Source of the DNA: Candidatus Obscuribacterales bacterium
GTDB taxonomy: Bacteria; Cyanobacteriota; Vampirovibrionia; Obscuribacterales; Obscuribacteraceae
DNA length: 64,000 nucleotides
Direction of reading: 5' to 3'
Assembly (NCBI GenBank): GCA_019746975.1
Contig: JAIERK010000084.1
Coordinates: 55,810 to 119,809, forward strand
Each line of letters begins with the position of its first letter. Position 1 is the first letter of the stretch. The notes below the pieces were generated by a model. The model saw only the letters and a list, made by a program, of their open reading frames with translations. It had not been told where the DNA came from and made no database searches. This document shows positions 45,134 to 57,200 of the stretch, one piece after another. The position numbers were made by a program, and so were the translations under genes.

Positions 45134-45207
45134 CGCGCCCTGTAGGACTCGAACCTACGACCTCTTGGTTCGAAGCCAAGCACTCTATCCAGCTGAGCTA
45201 AGGGCGC
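45134..45207 (-). tRNA. tRNA-Arg (anticodon TCG)
   Basis: Minus-strand cloverleaf of 74 nt. The acceptor stem GCGCCCT pairs with AGGGCGC, the D-arm is GCTCAGCTGGATAGAGT, and the anticodon stem CTTGG/CCAAG encloses loop CTTCGAA, giving anticodon TCG (reads CGN arginine codons). The T-arm contains GTTCGAGTC. Discriminator G; CCA is not encoded. Every stem pairs. Confidence 0.95.
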
Positions 45208-45542
45208 ATTAGGTTAGATCCTACCCGGCTTCAGGGCACGGCGTCAATACGGCAACTGCTTGACAGTTTTCTTTAGATGCCGCCGGAGGGGCATTTACGT
45301 ATTTTCAGGTTCATTCAGCTTCAGCTCAAAATGGTTGATGATAGGTTGGCTGAGGACGTAGCTGGAGCACTCCCAGCATCACGCGAGAATCGCCGGAATC
45401 GTGACGATCGAAACGAGCGTAGGCAAGAAGGGATAAAAGAAGAGACAGATGGCCATAGAACTCGTTACAAGGGTTGCTTGACATAAATTGGTTACGAGCT
45501 GTTCCTGTTGACTTCGCGGCAGGCTCCGGAAGTGTTCCGAAA
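45208..45542. other. intergenic region beside the tRNA
   Basis: About 335 bp upstream of tRNA-Arg. Short frames on both strands lack protein-like features. It should hold the tRNA promoter. I looked for a repeat of the tRNA 3' end that would mark an integrated element and saw none. Confidence 0.3.
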
Positions 45543-45707
45543 TCATTGAGACAAACCGTTTCCACGCGCCGAGCCGATTGGCGGGCTGTTCGCCTGAATT
45601 GCAAAGTCCGATTTTCGCGGTGGGTTTCCAGATCCACGACCTGCTAACTCCAGCTGTTTTTCTGGCGCTGGAAGCTGTTCGGGATCAAATTTGAAGTTGA
45701 AATGCAT
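45543..45707 (-). CDS. small hypothetical protein (doubtful)
   Basis: 54 residues from the ATG at 45707 with a GGA about ten bases upstream. It opens HFNFKFDPEQLPAPEKQLEL and has a Gly/Ser/Pro-rich tail. No family. It follows the acetyltransferase gene on the same strand by 75 bp. The open frame also extends upstream to 45782, immediately beside that gene's stop. Confidence 0.3.
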   Translation of the reverse strand: MHFNFKFDPEQLPAPEKQLELAGRGSGNPPRKSDFAIQANSPPIGSARGNGLSQ

Positions 45708-45782
45708 GATTCCATCTTCCGAGTCCGTGATTCGATTATATCGAAGTTGGCAAAGTCGGCTTGCTTGAAGTTCCGTGAGCAA

Positions 45783-46709
45783 TTAGTACAACAACGGACC
45801 CGATGGCAAATAACATTCTAATTTTCCGAAAGGATTTGCCGTGAAGAAGTGGGAGGTGCTTACCATTCTTCCATTCATGGCAATCACCGCTTTCAGTGCC
45901 AGATGATTGCAACCAGGCACCAGAAAAACGAGCGAATCCGAATGTGGACGTTTCATCGCGATTGCCATCGAGAGCACGGCGGAACCATGCTCATTGGAGA
46001 GCCAAGCTGCTGGTCCGACGGCAGCCGCTTGCAGATAGAAGTAACCAACGGGTTTTTCATCGTGGATTAATGCGAACGCTTGCGTGCTTGGCGGTATCAT
46101 CAAGTATTCGTGATCGATCTCGCGACCCGCGCCTCTTACGTTGAGGTCGATTGCTGCGGCAACGGAGATGGTGAGCGGCTCCACTCGATAGCCGGTACGA
46201 TGTCCTTGATGAAGAATGCCTCTATCGTGAAGCTCTGCTCTTATGTCATCGATGCCGGTTGGTAGATCCGTTAGCGAGATTTTGTAAGTAAAAATCTGAT
46301 AGCCGGGCAGCATTCCCAGGCGCAGATACTGGTGCATGGCGCGCATATCAATCGATGACCAGACAAAGAAATTGTCGGCACCACTGTCGGTGGCAGTTTC
46401 CCAAACTTTGTCAATAAGTTTTTTGCCAATTCCTTGACCCTGGCACTTAGGATCAACCCAGAAGCTTGTTAGGAACCAGAGATTATCGCGAACGACCCCA
46501 TTGCAAACACCCACAATCTCCTGATCGACTACCGCGACGTAGAAAATTCCGGTGTCCAGGATATGATGAAATCCGCGCGTCCACTCGACCTTGTCAATCG
46601 GTTGTCCTACTAAGGAAAAACGTCGGCGTAAGTCGTAGAGGGTCTCGACAAAAAGATCAACCGATGCGACGACCTCTTCTTTTGTAGCAGGTCTAATTGA
46701 TATAGACAT
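45783..46709 (-). CDS. GNAT-family N-acetyltransferase
   Basis: 308 residues. The N-terminal half is a GNAT domain: SIRPATKEEVVASVDLF opens it, and the acetyl-CoA loop is FWVDPKCQGQGIGKKLID (about 80-97, Q/RxxGxG/A type), followed by a helix and the strand YLRLGMLPGYQIFTYKI. The C-terminal half (about 155-308) looks like a second, degenerate GNAT-like unit without an obvious CoA loop, a known two-domain arrangement. Members acetylate amino groups on small molecules or proteins; the substrate is not predictable. Transcribed alone on the minus strand. Confidence 0.82.
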   Translation of the reverse strand: MSISIRPATKEEVVASVDLFVETLYDLRRRFSLVGQPIDKVEWTRGFHHILDTGIFYVAVVDQEIVGVCNGVVRDNLWFLTSFWVDPKCQGQGIGKKLIDKVWETATDSGADNFFVWSSIDMRAMHQYLRLGMLPGYQIFTYKISLTDLPTGIDDIRAELHDRGILHQGHRTGYRVEPLTISVAAAIDLNVRGAGREIDHEYLMIPPSTQAFALIHDEKPVGYFYLQAAAVGPAAWLSNEHGSAVLSMAIAMKRPHSDSLVFLVPGCNHLALKAVIAMNGRMVSTSHFFTANPFGKLECYLPSGPLLY

Positions 46710-46875
46710 GACTCCAGGGCTCCGTGGGATGCAGCTGAGCCGCTAAGCGATGCACTTGTATGTCGAACCATACTTAGCGGTTTCAGAGAAGATCTTAGCG
46801 TGAGACAGGAGACAAAGAAAGCCCGTTGGTTCAGATTTATGGAAATTTTGTGCACTGCGAAAATTGAGTAGAAAC

Positions 46876-46921
46876 AATCAGCAAGGCATTGAACGAAACG
46901 CAATGCAATGCCTTGCTGATT
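46876..46921 (-). terminator. 16-bp inverted repeat after the giant-protein gene cluster
   Basis: AATCAGCAAGGCATTG and its exact complement, separated by 14 bases. It lies 25 bp downstream (minus-strand sense) of the last gene of the cluster, and on that strand is followed by GTTTCTACTCAATTTTC. The stem is strong and perfect; the T-run is interrupted, so it is a probable but not classical Rho-independent terminator. Confidence 0.6.
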
Positions 46922-46946
46922 CTAACCAAACTATTTCATTTCTGGT

Positions 46947-48158
46947 TTATCTCCGCCTTAGTGCCTCACGCAGCACTTCTTCGAGCGATTTGCGTTCGTC
47001 TTTCCGTGGCAAAATCGATTTACCATTTAGCAGATTATCCAGAACGTCGTCTTGCCAAAGTTCGAGCATACCTCGGGGAGATGAATCTCTTCCGCCCTTT
47101 TTCAGTGACTCTGGTGTCGAACTTTTCGGAGGTCTGAGGAAGGGGTCATTCTGAAGCGGAATTCTTGCTGCTTCCTCATCTGAGAGTTTTATCGCTTCTT
47201 GCAACCAATCGTGAAGACCCCTATAGGGAATTTTGCCCCGGTTGTCGATTCGTGGTTGGACAGGTTTGAAATACGGATTTTTGCTGCGCCGTTCGAGTTC
47301 GCCTTGCTCAGCAGCTTGATCAACGTAGTTGGTGCCCTTGCCGATGTTCTTGTAAGACAGGGGATTTTGCTCAGCGGCTTCTTTGACGTAGTTGGTGCCT
47401 TCGTTGAGAGAAAGTGCTTCTTTCCCAACCATTTTCAGTGACTCTGGCGTCTGACTTTTCGGAGGTTTAAGGAAGGGAGCCTGCTGAAGCGGGATTTTTG
47501 CTGCTTCCTCGTCTGAGATCTTTATCGCTTCTTGCAGCCAATCGTGAAGACCTCTATAAGGGATTTTGCCGCCATTGTCGGTCGGCGGTTGGACAGGACG
47601 AAGGTACGGATTGTCAGTACGATTTTTCTTGTCACCTTGAAGCACCGCTTGGTCGACGAAGTTGGTGCCGTCGTTGCGAGAGAATAGACTCCTTCCGAAT
47701 CTTCTCAGTAATTCTGGCGTCGAGCTATTCGGAGGTCTCAGGTAGGGGGCATTCTTAAGTGCTTCCTCGTCTGAGAGTCTTATCGCTTCTTGCATCCAAT
47801 CGTGAAGACCTCTATAAGGGATTTTGCCTCCGTTGTCGGTTGGAGGTCGAACGTACGGTTTGTCTGTACGATCTTTCTTGTCAGCCTGGAGCACCGCTTG
47901 ATCGACAAAGTTGGTGCCTTCATTGCGCTTAGTGTTTTCAGCTTGCTTCAGGGCTTGTTCGACCAGGTTTGTTCCATCTTCTTTTTTCGGATTCTCAGCT
48001 TCCGGTTTCACGGCTTGCTTCACCAAGTTCGTTTCCTCATCCTCGGATTGATGAGAACAATAGGATTGTTTGTCTAACCAGAGGCTTGCTGAGAGTTCAT
48101 TATTGTTTGAGTTGTTGCTCTTGGCAAGATTGGGTCCATAAATCGATTCAATTGACAT
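46947..48158 (-). CDS. repeat protein with GTNxVxQA and IPYRGLHDW motifs
   Basis: About 403 residues from the ATG at 48158 (GAGGATT upstream); an ATG at 48206 has no ribosome site. No signal peptide or known domain. The motif (G/E)TN(L/F/Y)V-x-(Q/E)A occurs six times. Three long units of ~80-100 residues each carry it plus GGKIPYRGLHDWLQEAIK (variants with R or M), SDEEA and a PPKSxTPESL tail. The pattern looks like an array of linear binding motifs separated by Pro-rich spacers, intrinsically disordered apart from short helices. The last 45 residues (MLELWQDDVLDNLLNGKSIL) are different and helical. Third and last gene of the ~15-kb cluster; it may bind the two giant proteins, which is inference. 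Confidence 0.75.
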   Translation of the reverse strand: MSIESIYGPNLAKSNNSNNNELSASLWLDKQSYCSHQSEDEETNLVKQAVKPEAENPKKEDGTNLVEQALKQAENTKRNEGTNFVDQAVLQADKKDRTDKPYVRPPTDNGGKIPYRGLHDWMQEAIRLSDEEALKNAPYLRPPNSSTPELLRRFGRSLFSRNDGTNFVDQAVLQGDKKNRTDNPYLRPVQPPTDNGGKIPYRGLHDWLQEAIKISDEEAAKIPLQQAPFLKPPKSQTPESLKMVGKEALSLNEGTNYVKEAAEQNPLSYKNIGKGTNYVDQAAEQGELERRSKNPYFKPVQPRIDNRGKIPYRGLHDWLQEAIKLSDEEAARIPLQNDPFLRPPKSSTPESLKKGGRDSSPRGMLELWQDDVLDNLLNGKSILPRKDERKSLEEVLREALRRR

Positions 48159-48284
48159 TGGCGAATCCTCATGTGGAGTGTTGTGATGTGAAAGAAACTG
48201 CGGCATGTGCTTAGGGCGCGAGAGGAAACTGAGTGGGTGCGTAGATAGTGCAGAACTGCGAAACCGAGGGCGTTATCGGACCAC

Positions 48285-51200
48285 CTAAGGTTGTCCCGCC
48301 TGGCGTGGGACAGCGTTTGGATAAGCAAGCTTGAGCAAGCATTCTAAGGGGACTTGTCCGTCGTCCTCGATTACGACGTTGCTCGGAAGGAGCTTGGTAA
48401 CACGTTTTTGAGTCGATTCAAGATTCTTGAGGGGAGGCGATTTCAAAATGGTAGGCACCTGCATATCAATCGAACCGTTAGGTCTCCACTTGAGAGTGTC
48501 ATTGTTTGGTGTTGCGATGGTCATGTTGTCTTGCAGCAGTTTGTTGATGGAGGCGGTGCGCTCGGAACGCAGCTGCTGCGTTGCTTTCGTGTCAACTGTA
48601 TTTCTACTTTCCATTGAAACGAACTTCACGCTGTCATTTTCAATCTGTATTTTTTCCGTCAACGTCGCCCATGAGACCGGGTGTCTCCAAATTTTGTGAC
48701 GATCGGACGTGGTAGATTTCGCCAATACCCAGTTCTTCAATAGAACTGATAACTCGATACTGTCAATCGAGTGATCCTTGAGCAGCTCTGGGCGCGCCAT
48801 CAATAATTCTCTTGTGAAGACCGCCATTACCTCTGGTGGCACGGATTTACAGAACTCCATTCTGGAGCCTTTGGCAACTTGCAGGAAGCGGTCAGCAAAA
48901 TCTGCTTCCTTCAACTTGATCGTGCTAGGCGGTTTCTCAAGAAGAACTTCGATGTAATTTGCATTCGTCTTGGGCACTGGTTGTGCCCCAGTTGTTTCTT
49001 TCATGACACCAAGCGATTTGAAGATCGCATCCTCATTCTCGTTTTTGACATACGTGTCACTAAACCTGGTGGTATCCTTTTTGTAAACCCCTGTCTGACC
49101 GAAGAAATCTATCGGCTCTCGGACAACCCTTTTGGGAAGCGAAGCTTCAATCTTCTCTTCGGTCATTGATGGATTGAGTGCCAAAATGATAGCCGTCTTT
49201 TGGGGGGGCGACATCTGTAAGAAGCGAGCTCTTTCTTTGGCGTTAGCAGAGTGCCAGTAGCGCTTCGCATCGTCTTCGGCTGTGGGTTTAGGAGCAGGCC
49301 CGATGCTTCTGTCGGCAGCTGAAACCTGTTGTTCCTTCCCATGATTGAGTGCCGAGTGCTGTATGTTGTCTCCGCCAAAACCGATCAGATCAGAAAGCAC
49401 AGATCTGGCTTCGACTGCGATTGACCAGCTTCCATTTGCTCGGTTGGCAAGATCGGATAGACACCGAGTTGCCCAGATTTGATCGGACGGAACTTTGCTA
49501 TGCGCGAGTGCAAAACTAGCTGCCAATGCTACGCGAGCGCTTTCGTCTTTGGATAGGTTCCGCAAGACGAACCGTCTCGGATCTTTCTCGTGCGAAATAT
49601 GTTGATGATTGAGGGACGTAAGAATGTTAAGGCAGAGTTCGTGATCGTTGTGTCGGTCGCTTTTTTTCGTGTTTTCTATTGTCTTTGCGTCTTGCGCTAG
49701 ATCGCCTGTCAGCGCTGTCGGCACGCATTTAAACAGCCAACCTAGTCCGTTGACTAGCATATCTTCCTGCTGCGCTCGTGTTGAGTGCTCTGGAAAGCGA
49801 ATATTCCACATCTTTACTGGTATTTCTAACGGTGCAGAACCAGTTTTTCCTACGTTCTCATAAGTTCGTTTCCAGAGTTTGAAAATATTTGTTTGTTCAT
49901 ATGGATTCGAATGCATTATTGCGTACCGAAGGCGACTATCGCATTGTGTTCTGATCTTTGGGTCCACTCCTTTGACAGCTTTTTCAACCAGATCCCCTAT
50001 GACTTCGTCGCGAATGCTAAGTGGTCCGTTTAGCTTGGCAGTAATTGCAACCATGTTGACATTTTCGTCGGTTGAATTTAGAAGTGACCTAAAGACCGTG
50101 TCACTGTCCGTAGTATTAAGGCAGTTCAATAAGGTATGCCTTTGGGAGTTAGATTCTGTATTGTGACTGTCGCTCTTCATGGTCGTATCGCCCATTTTTA
50201 GCTCCAGTTGATGAGACTTGTCATAGAACGACATGCGCGCATAGCCATCGGCAAGCGAGGTTGTAAACTCCACAAGGTTTTTATTCTTCACGCTGATCGA
50301 GCATCGTTCATCGACCTTGTAGTCCCCGTCGTCGAGATGTTTGGCGATGAAATCAAGGACAGAGTATGCGTCTGCATCGATGAGTTTCGAATTGGCATCA
50401 ACTCGTTTTGTAACATCAAAAATTGATTTCAATGCGATTACTTTGTCTTTATCTGCGAATACTGTGTTTAATGGATTCGCAACGATCATAGCGGCGCGTA
50501 GTTTTATTTTCGCAGTCTCGCCTTCCTTTAGCGCATCAAAGATCATCTTTACTCTGGGATCGTACACATCGTTGATAGGACCAAGGAGTTGCATCGCTTG
50601 ACCCATCTTTATCAAATCTCTATCGTCCACGAATTTACCATTTAGTGTTTCCGAGAGAAACACCGATTTCGCAGACTCGTATGTTTTTGCCTCTATCCTC
50701 TTGTGATTGATCGGGTCAATCAGTATTCGAGCTGCTTTGTTTTTCGCTTCAGCCGAACCCTCTTTGATGATTGTGTTTAAAACAGCTACTCGTGGATCGT
50801 TGTTTCTGAGTTCGATATCTTTTGGTTCCAGATCGTCGACTAGAGAAAAAGAGTCGAGTACCTTTTGTTGATCAACTGCGTGTTTACCAGTCGACTGTTC
50901 AAGGAAATTCTTTCTGTCCTCGTCCTTGTTGCCGCCGTAGTATGTCCAGGTGTCGCCGCCTTGCAACTTTACGTTGCGCACACCATTCTTGTTAAACACA
51001 ACAATTCCAGAGCTACTTACGTGGACACTATAATTTATTTCGAAGCCCTTCTCGATCAGTCCAGGACGCTCGCTGCTCTCGTAACTGGCGACTTTTCCAA
51101 AGGCATCCAACTTGAATTGCATCCAGGATGCGTCGGGATAGTCAATTCTTTTTGAATCGAGACCATGAGTTATGGTCGTTTTTCTCCCGTCGGCAGCCGT

Positions 51201-54200
51201 AAGAACCGTTCGACCGAACACGTCCTCGCTTTGCTTGAAGGGATTGTCGCGTCGAGCCCATTCGATTGCTTCCATCGCCATTCGTCCCGTGGCTGGATCC
51301 TTATCGACAGTCATTATTCGCATCTCGTTGTCTACCGCTTTTTGAAGCGCAGGTGAACCCTGGCTAAAGTCGGTGGCCGCGAGACGAACCAATTTCTCGA
51401 GCGCTTCTTGCTTGGCGGCGAGACCTTGTTGCCTATCTCGCAAAACCTTGAATGCAGCCTGCACTATGGGATGCGAATCTCGGAATACGGAGCTCGAAGA
51501 TGAATTCTTTTGCCATTGTTCGATGTCGCTGAGCATCCTCGCTGCTTCCTTTTTCGTGTCAGCGTGATTGATCTGATAGTGGTTCCGAATATGATCTTCT
51601 ACGGTCAGGTCTTTTTTCTTTGCAGCTGCCCTTGGCTCTTGCTGTGTTATGGTGCTTCCGGTAAAGTCACCCTTATCTTTACCGGCAATCTCTTTGAGTG
51701 CCTGGATGGCAGTCTGAAATCCAGGTTGGTTGGCGAACCATCTTCTTGTTTCCTCGCTCGCTCCGCTGCTCGAATTTATGGTGTTGATGATATGCCATGC
51801 AGCTGTAATTGCAACACCAGGATCCTCATCTTCCTTTAGAAACTTCTGGAGAATCACTATCCGCTCATCGTCAACGTCTTTAATCGGCGATGCACAAAAC
51901 GCTCTGTTTATTGCACTTTTGATAGTGGTGGCGTCCATGCCATCGGAAGACAAGTCTTTTGTTGTCAGAAACTTTTGTCTTGCAATAAAGGCTTTTTGGA
52001 GTGAGTCCACATCAGACTTCCAGTTGCGTTTGGATGCGTCTTTGTCGTCTAGCTTCTTGAAAAACTCTATAGCGTCTTTACGCACAGCAGCGCTGACCTT
52101 GTTACTTTTTGCAAGAGCATCTAACAATGGCATTGCGAGTGGGTATTCGCATTGTCGCATCAACTTAAGGAGTTCTAGTCTTTGCTCGTCACTCACTCGC
52201 TCTATTTCCAGGTCTATTGCTCGATGGGCTATGCGCCCTACGATCATTTTGGTCGATGGAGGTAATTTGTAGTTTTCTGCTTCATTGTCTTCTGTAATTT
52301 TAAGGAGAGCTCTAACAATTATGTTTCTGGCGTCTAGCTTCTCTCTATCGTTATTGTCGTTATTGAATACTTCTCCTAAGTAGGCAAAAAGAATTTCTTT
52401 GTTACCGACGTGTTTGTCGAGTAACAATTTTTCCATTTCTGTGGCAGCAGCTTTTTGTTTGATGTTTGAATGAGTCGCGAGAAATGCGATCATCTCTTTC
52501 GCCGATTTGTCACTCTTTGCAGACGCAATGAGCTCGTTCCAACTGTTGTCTTGTTCTGCGCGCAGATCTAGTACTGGCTTTAGGCTGGCGTTGTTTGCTT
52601 CCATCTGAACGCGACCGGCATTTTCCGGCATTAGCCAGAAGATTGACCACCAGCCAGGCGTCCGAATTTCTGCTACCTTCCCGAGGGCAGCGCGCTGTTC
52701 TTTTGCTAAGGATAGTTTCGCCTCCCAAATGGCATCTTGGAGCAGCGGGTATTTAAGCTTTAATTGCGCGATCTCTGCGGGCGTCGAACGTCCGAATGGA
52801 TTGTCTAATCGCTTCATGTAGTGGTCGACTTCGTTGCTATAAATTCTGCGAGCGCATTCTGGTCGGTCAGGTCTCAGGGCGGCGTGTCTAATGAAGAAAT
52901 ACTGGTCGGCAAGCTCGGGATCGGTCTCGCTGGCAATAAATTTGTTTGCTACCTCCAGGCACCGCCCCTGGTTAATTGTTTTAAGGACGCGATAGGCGGC
53001 AATTCGCACTTCTGCGGATGCCGCTCTATTCGCATTCCCCATCGACGGATTCAGGGACGAACTGAGCGCCGATTGTAAATCTTCCTTGACTATGGCCGGG
53101 ACCACGTCGCTATCTATTAGTTTCGTGAGCTTATCTAGAGTTTTGCATGTAGCCAACCGCAGCTGTGGATCGTCCGATGTATTCAGAGCGGAGGCAAGTA
53201 CTTTTATCACCGTGGCCTTCTGGGGGGCGGATACGAGAAGTCGTTCAAACAATCTAGGGAGGTATGCGATCGTAGCCGTTTTAACGTCGTTGAATTCAGC
53301 GTTGTTGGCCTCCAGGATTATCTTTATCTCTTCAAAGATTCTGGCAGAATTCTCTTTGTTTAGTTTCAACTTCCCGGTGTCTATCGACCATTCCAGAGCT
53401 TTCGCTGCTGTCGTGCGGTTTTCCACCTTGATCAATGCTTCGAGATTCTTTTCTAACTCGCCGCTCTTTATGTCGTTCGACAAGTATTGAAGCAGTTGAA
53501 ATCGAAGTTCTGGATTCTCGACTTTTCCTTTGGTTTCTAATTCTGCCTTAATTCTGTCGACGATTGCCGTATGGATCGAGGGTGGTGCCGACAATTGTTT
53601 TCGGTGTGTTTTGTCCGCTTTTGGATTATCAATTTCCTCAATCTGTTTCAACAGCGATATTAAAGAGTCTTGCTTTGTCTTCAAAGTTTCGTCTTTGGTG
53701 CCGTTGTTGTTCTGTAAGTCTTCTTTGATCTCCCTGTCTAGCCTGATAGAGTGCCAATCTAGCATTGCTCGCTTAATATCGTTGTCGGTCTCCTGCTCGG
53801 ATGGTCTGGATAAAGCTTTCCAGACTGCCATTGCAAATGCGCTTACGTCCGGCTGGTCTGCCCTATCGGTTTCGGTGGTGATGGCTTTTGTCAACGCTTC
53901 CACCGAGCAACCATACATGTTGTGAAGAGTGGCACTGGATCGGTTTTTTGAATCTTTTCGAAATTGACGAATGCAGTCGGAAACTCCAATCATTGCTTCT
54001 AGTCTTGTATCTACTGCAGCGTTCCTATTGCTTAAAATGTTTCGGCATAACGTAGAGTACTCTTGTAGATTCATTAACTTGAGCGTCAAAAGACAGCGTC
54101 CGAATGCCATTTGTTGTTCCGGCGTTGCGTCTTTTTGAGCTCTCTGAATGTAGTCGACATACTCTTGAGCAAATATTTTGTGCAGACCCTCCGATTCTCT

Positions 54201-57200
54201 GCGACTCCGAATCTCATTCGACGATCCTCTGGATTCCTCGAAACGTCTACGCAATTCGTGACCTACTGCGGTGCGATTGGTAAGGTCCTGGTGCCACCAA
54301 TCGCCGTCACTGAAGGCGCCATCTTCTTTTCGTAGCAATAGCAGAATTCCTGTCGCGATCAAGACTCTTTGATTTTTGTCTGTTGCACGATCGAAGTTTT
54401 GTATCCATTTCTGCAGCATCTCTTGTCGCTCCGGTCCATCGAGGGCCAACGCTTTGTCTGCCTCGATACCTATCTTCTGTAGCTCTTTTGCGTATTTCTC
54501 GTCTTTGCCGGCGAGCGCGTCTGAGGTGGTATCGAACAGTATCCTTTGTTCCAGCTTCAGCCGTTCGCTTATTTCACGAGCGCTGCCGATCTCGTTTTCA
54601 CCATGCTTGCCTACAAACCTTTTGTGCAGGTCTTGTGCAAGCTGGGATCCGACGACGAGAGTGGTAAAACCCATGATGCGTTCATTCGTGCGCAATGTCA
54701 TTGCGCCAAAGTGACCGAGGTGTGTAAGCTTGTCTAGCATGGATGAATCCGAGCCTACCGTCTTCAGGCTTTGAATCTGTTTCTCCACAATTTCTTTTGC
54801 TTGAACTCTCACAGTATCGGCTGACTGTGCCCGTCCAATCCTGGCGATTGGGCTGAATAGGGTCGTCAAACCATCGGCGACAAACAGCATCTCGCGCCAG
54901 TGATGAGCTGTTTTTCCTTCCTCTGTGGAGAGCACCTCGGCATTGTTAAGCAAAGCTCCAGATGCACCAAATGTGAAGCTCTTACCTGCGTGGAAAAAAT
55001 TGTTCTTGATGCTTTTTTGAATGGCTTGTCTTATCGCTGTGGTGCTTGCGCTGGCTTCGAGCCCTGCAGCGCTTCCGGCGCGGCTCGCCATCGACATGCC
55101 TTTACCAGCCATGCGCAGATAGCCCAAGCCGGAAATCAACATGCCGACATCCATTGTCACGGTCAGGAGTTTACCGGCACCTTGTAGGACCGCTCTCTCC
55201 ACTACGAAGGACGTGACGTTTTTGGCCTTTATTAGCTGGATTTTTTCGCCATTCGAGACGCAGAGAAGATCGTTTTCATCGAAATCACGGTAGTTTTTCA
55301 CTAACTGATCGAGGTATTTGTCTGCGTCTTTTGTCTCGGTTACCAAAACCTCTCTGAGTTGTTTCATGCTGTCATTCGTGCTAACGACTCGTTTCGCTGT
55401 ATCTGTGTCATTTATCTGCTTTTGCAGTTTTTGATACAGCGCATCTAGTCTTTCCGGTGTCACTATTCCTGTCAGGACTTTTTTGAACTCGTCTGCTTCT
55501 ACCAGTGTGAGACAGGCTCTCTCTCCCACCAACTTGCTTTTCGTGTCCCACGCGTTGTACCATTCGCTTTCGTGATAATTGACGAAGTTTCGAACTCGAA
55601 TTTTGTGTTTGCCATCATCGCCTACATGCTGCTCCACGGAAACTCGATGCCGTTGAAGGTTGTATTTCAAGGCGACGCCATCTACGGTTATTTCTCCTTC
55701 GCCGGGTACATCATCGCGTATTATGACTTTGCCGCTATTTACCGCTATGTCGGTTAGCTGCTTTGCTATTTGAGTTGCTCTGCCTTCGTGTTTACTTAAC
55801 CAGCGCTCGATCGCTTTTAGCTTTTGATCGTTTTCGAAGTTAACCTCGATAGAATCTGGAAGGTCCAGCGCGATCTCTGATATCTCGTTTTTCTCATTGA
55901 CCCTCACCTTTCCGGGAAAGGCGGATGTTAGTGCGAGAGGATCTAGAGCATCTTTTGTTTTACTAGCCACTGAATGTTGCTCGGCTATCTTAAGTGCCTG
56001 CACCGCTGACTGAACTTTGATGCTCAGAGTAACAATCGGTTCGACTCGTGCTGTCCATTCATCTAAGTTTTGATCTTTTGTGTACTTCCAGTTAGCTCTG
56101 TTTAAATCGGTAAGCACGCTGCCTAATTCGATTGCATTCGACATTTTTCTGTGCGAACTTATCATTTCTTTGGCTGGTGCATTCCAGGCGAAATACTCGA
56201 TGAGTTCGTTTAGATCCTTTTGATCGGGGACCGTGTTATCTGCGAGCGTGTCACCAATTTGCACTCGCTCTGACTTGAGAATTCTGCTTGTGGTGTCCGG
56301 TTCGCCGGTAATTCTTTTGTCGCCACTATAAGGAAAACCAGGTGGTTTTTCGAGGTGCGCACCATGCAGAACTCTGAAATTATGTGGCACCGAAATTTCC
56401 AGGTTATTCTTTTGTGCGAGATAGAAAGCACGGGATATGTCTCCGAAGTTGTTGTTGTCGATTTCACGAGCCAACATACTGAGAAACAATGGGGTTGGGT
56501 AATCGCCTGCTTCAATGTTTCGCTTGATCGCAGTCATGCGCGCCTCTGGTATCATTTTGCTTTGAGTTTCCAACTCTGTGAACAGCAGATCGCGGAGTTT
56601 GCTCGTGACGAGCTCTTCAAGCTTTTCTTCTACGGATTCCTTTTTCGAGGTTGCTAGTTTGTTGGCTTCCTTTTTAGAAAGTTTCGATTTACGAAGAATT
56701 TGCTTTAACTGCTCTGCTATTTCAAATCCGTGCAGGAATTGACCTGTTTGGACAAGAACGTGCTGCGCGCTCTCGATTGCTTTATCGCGGGGTTTGTCCT
56801 GCTGCTTTTCTAGTTTGTCGTTAGCATCCGGTTTTGCGTCGGGCCTCGCTTCCGCGTCTTTTGCGATGGGCTTGGTGTCGGCGTTCGCGATAGGTTTGGT
56901 GTCGGGGTTTGCATTGAAATTAGCGTCTGCGATGGGTTTGCCGTCGGCGTTTGCGATTGGTTTTGCGTCTGCCTTCGCATTGGGCTTTGCTTCTGGGTTA
57001 GTGTTGGATTTAGTGTCACCTTTATCGTCCGAGTCTTCTTGGTCCACTTCAGTCTGCTCGTTCGACACAGAGGCTGCATACAGCTCGGTGCCACTCGCTT
57101 CTTGTTTTCGTCGCTCCCAATAGCTCTGGGAAGTTGTTTCCGTTCTAAAATCCGCATAAAGTTTGTCGCTCGAACTAAACGGACCTCTTTCATTCGATGG

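Noticed and set aside
56794..57123. Plus-strand frame rich in Ala/Gly/Phe that looks like a membrane protein
   Set aside because: Shadow of the KPIANAD low-complexity linker of the 2978-residue gene; the hydrophobicity is a complement effect.
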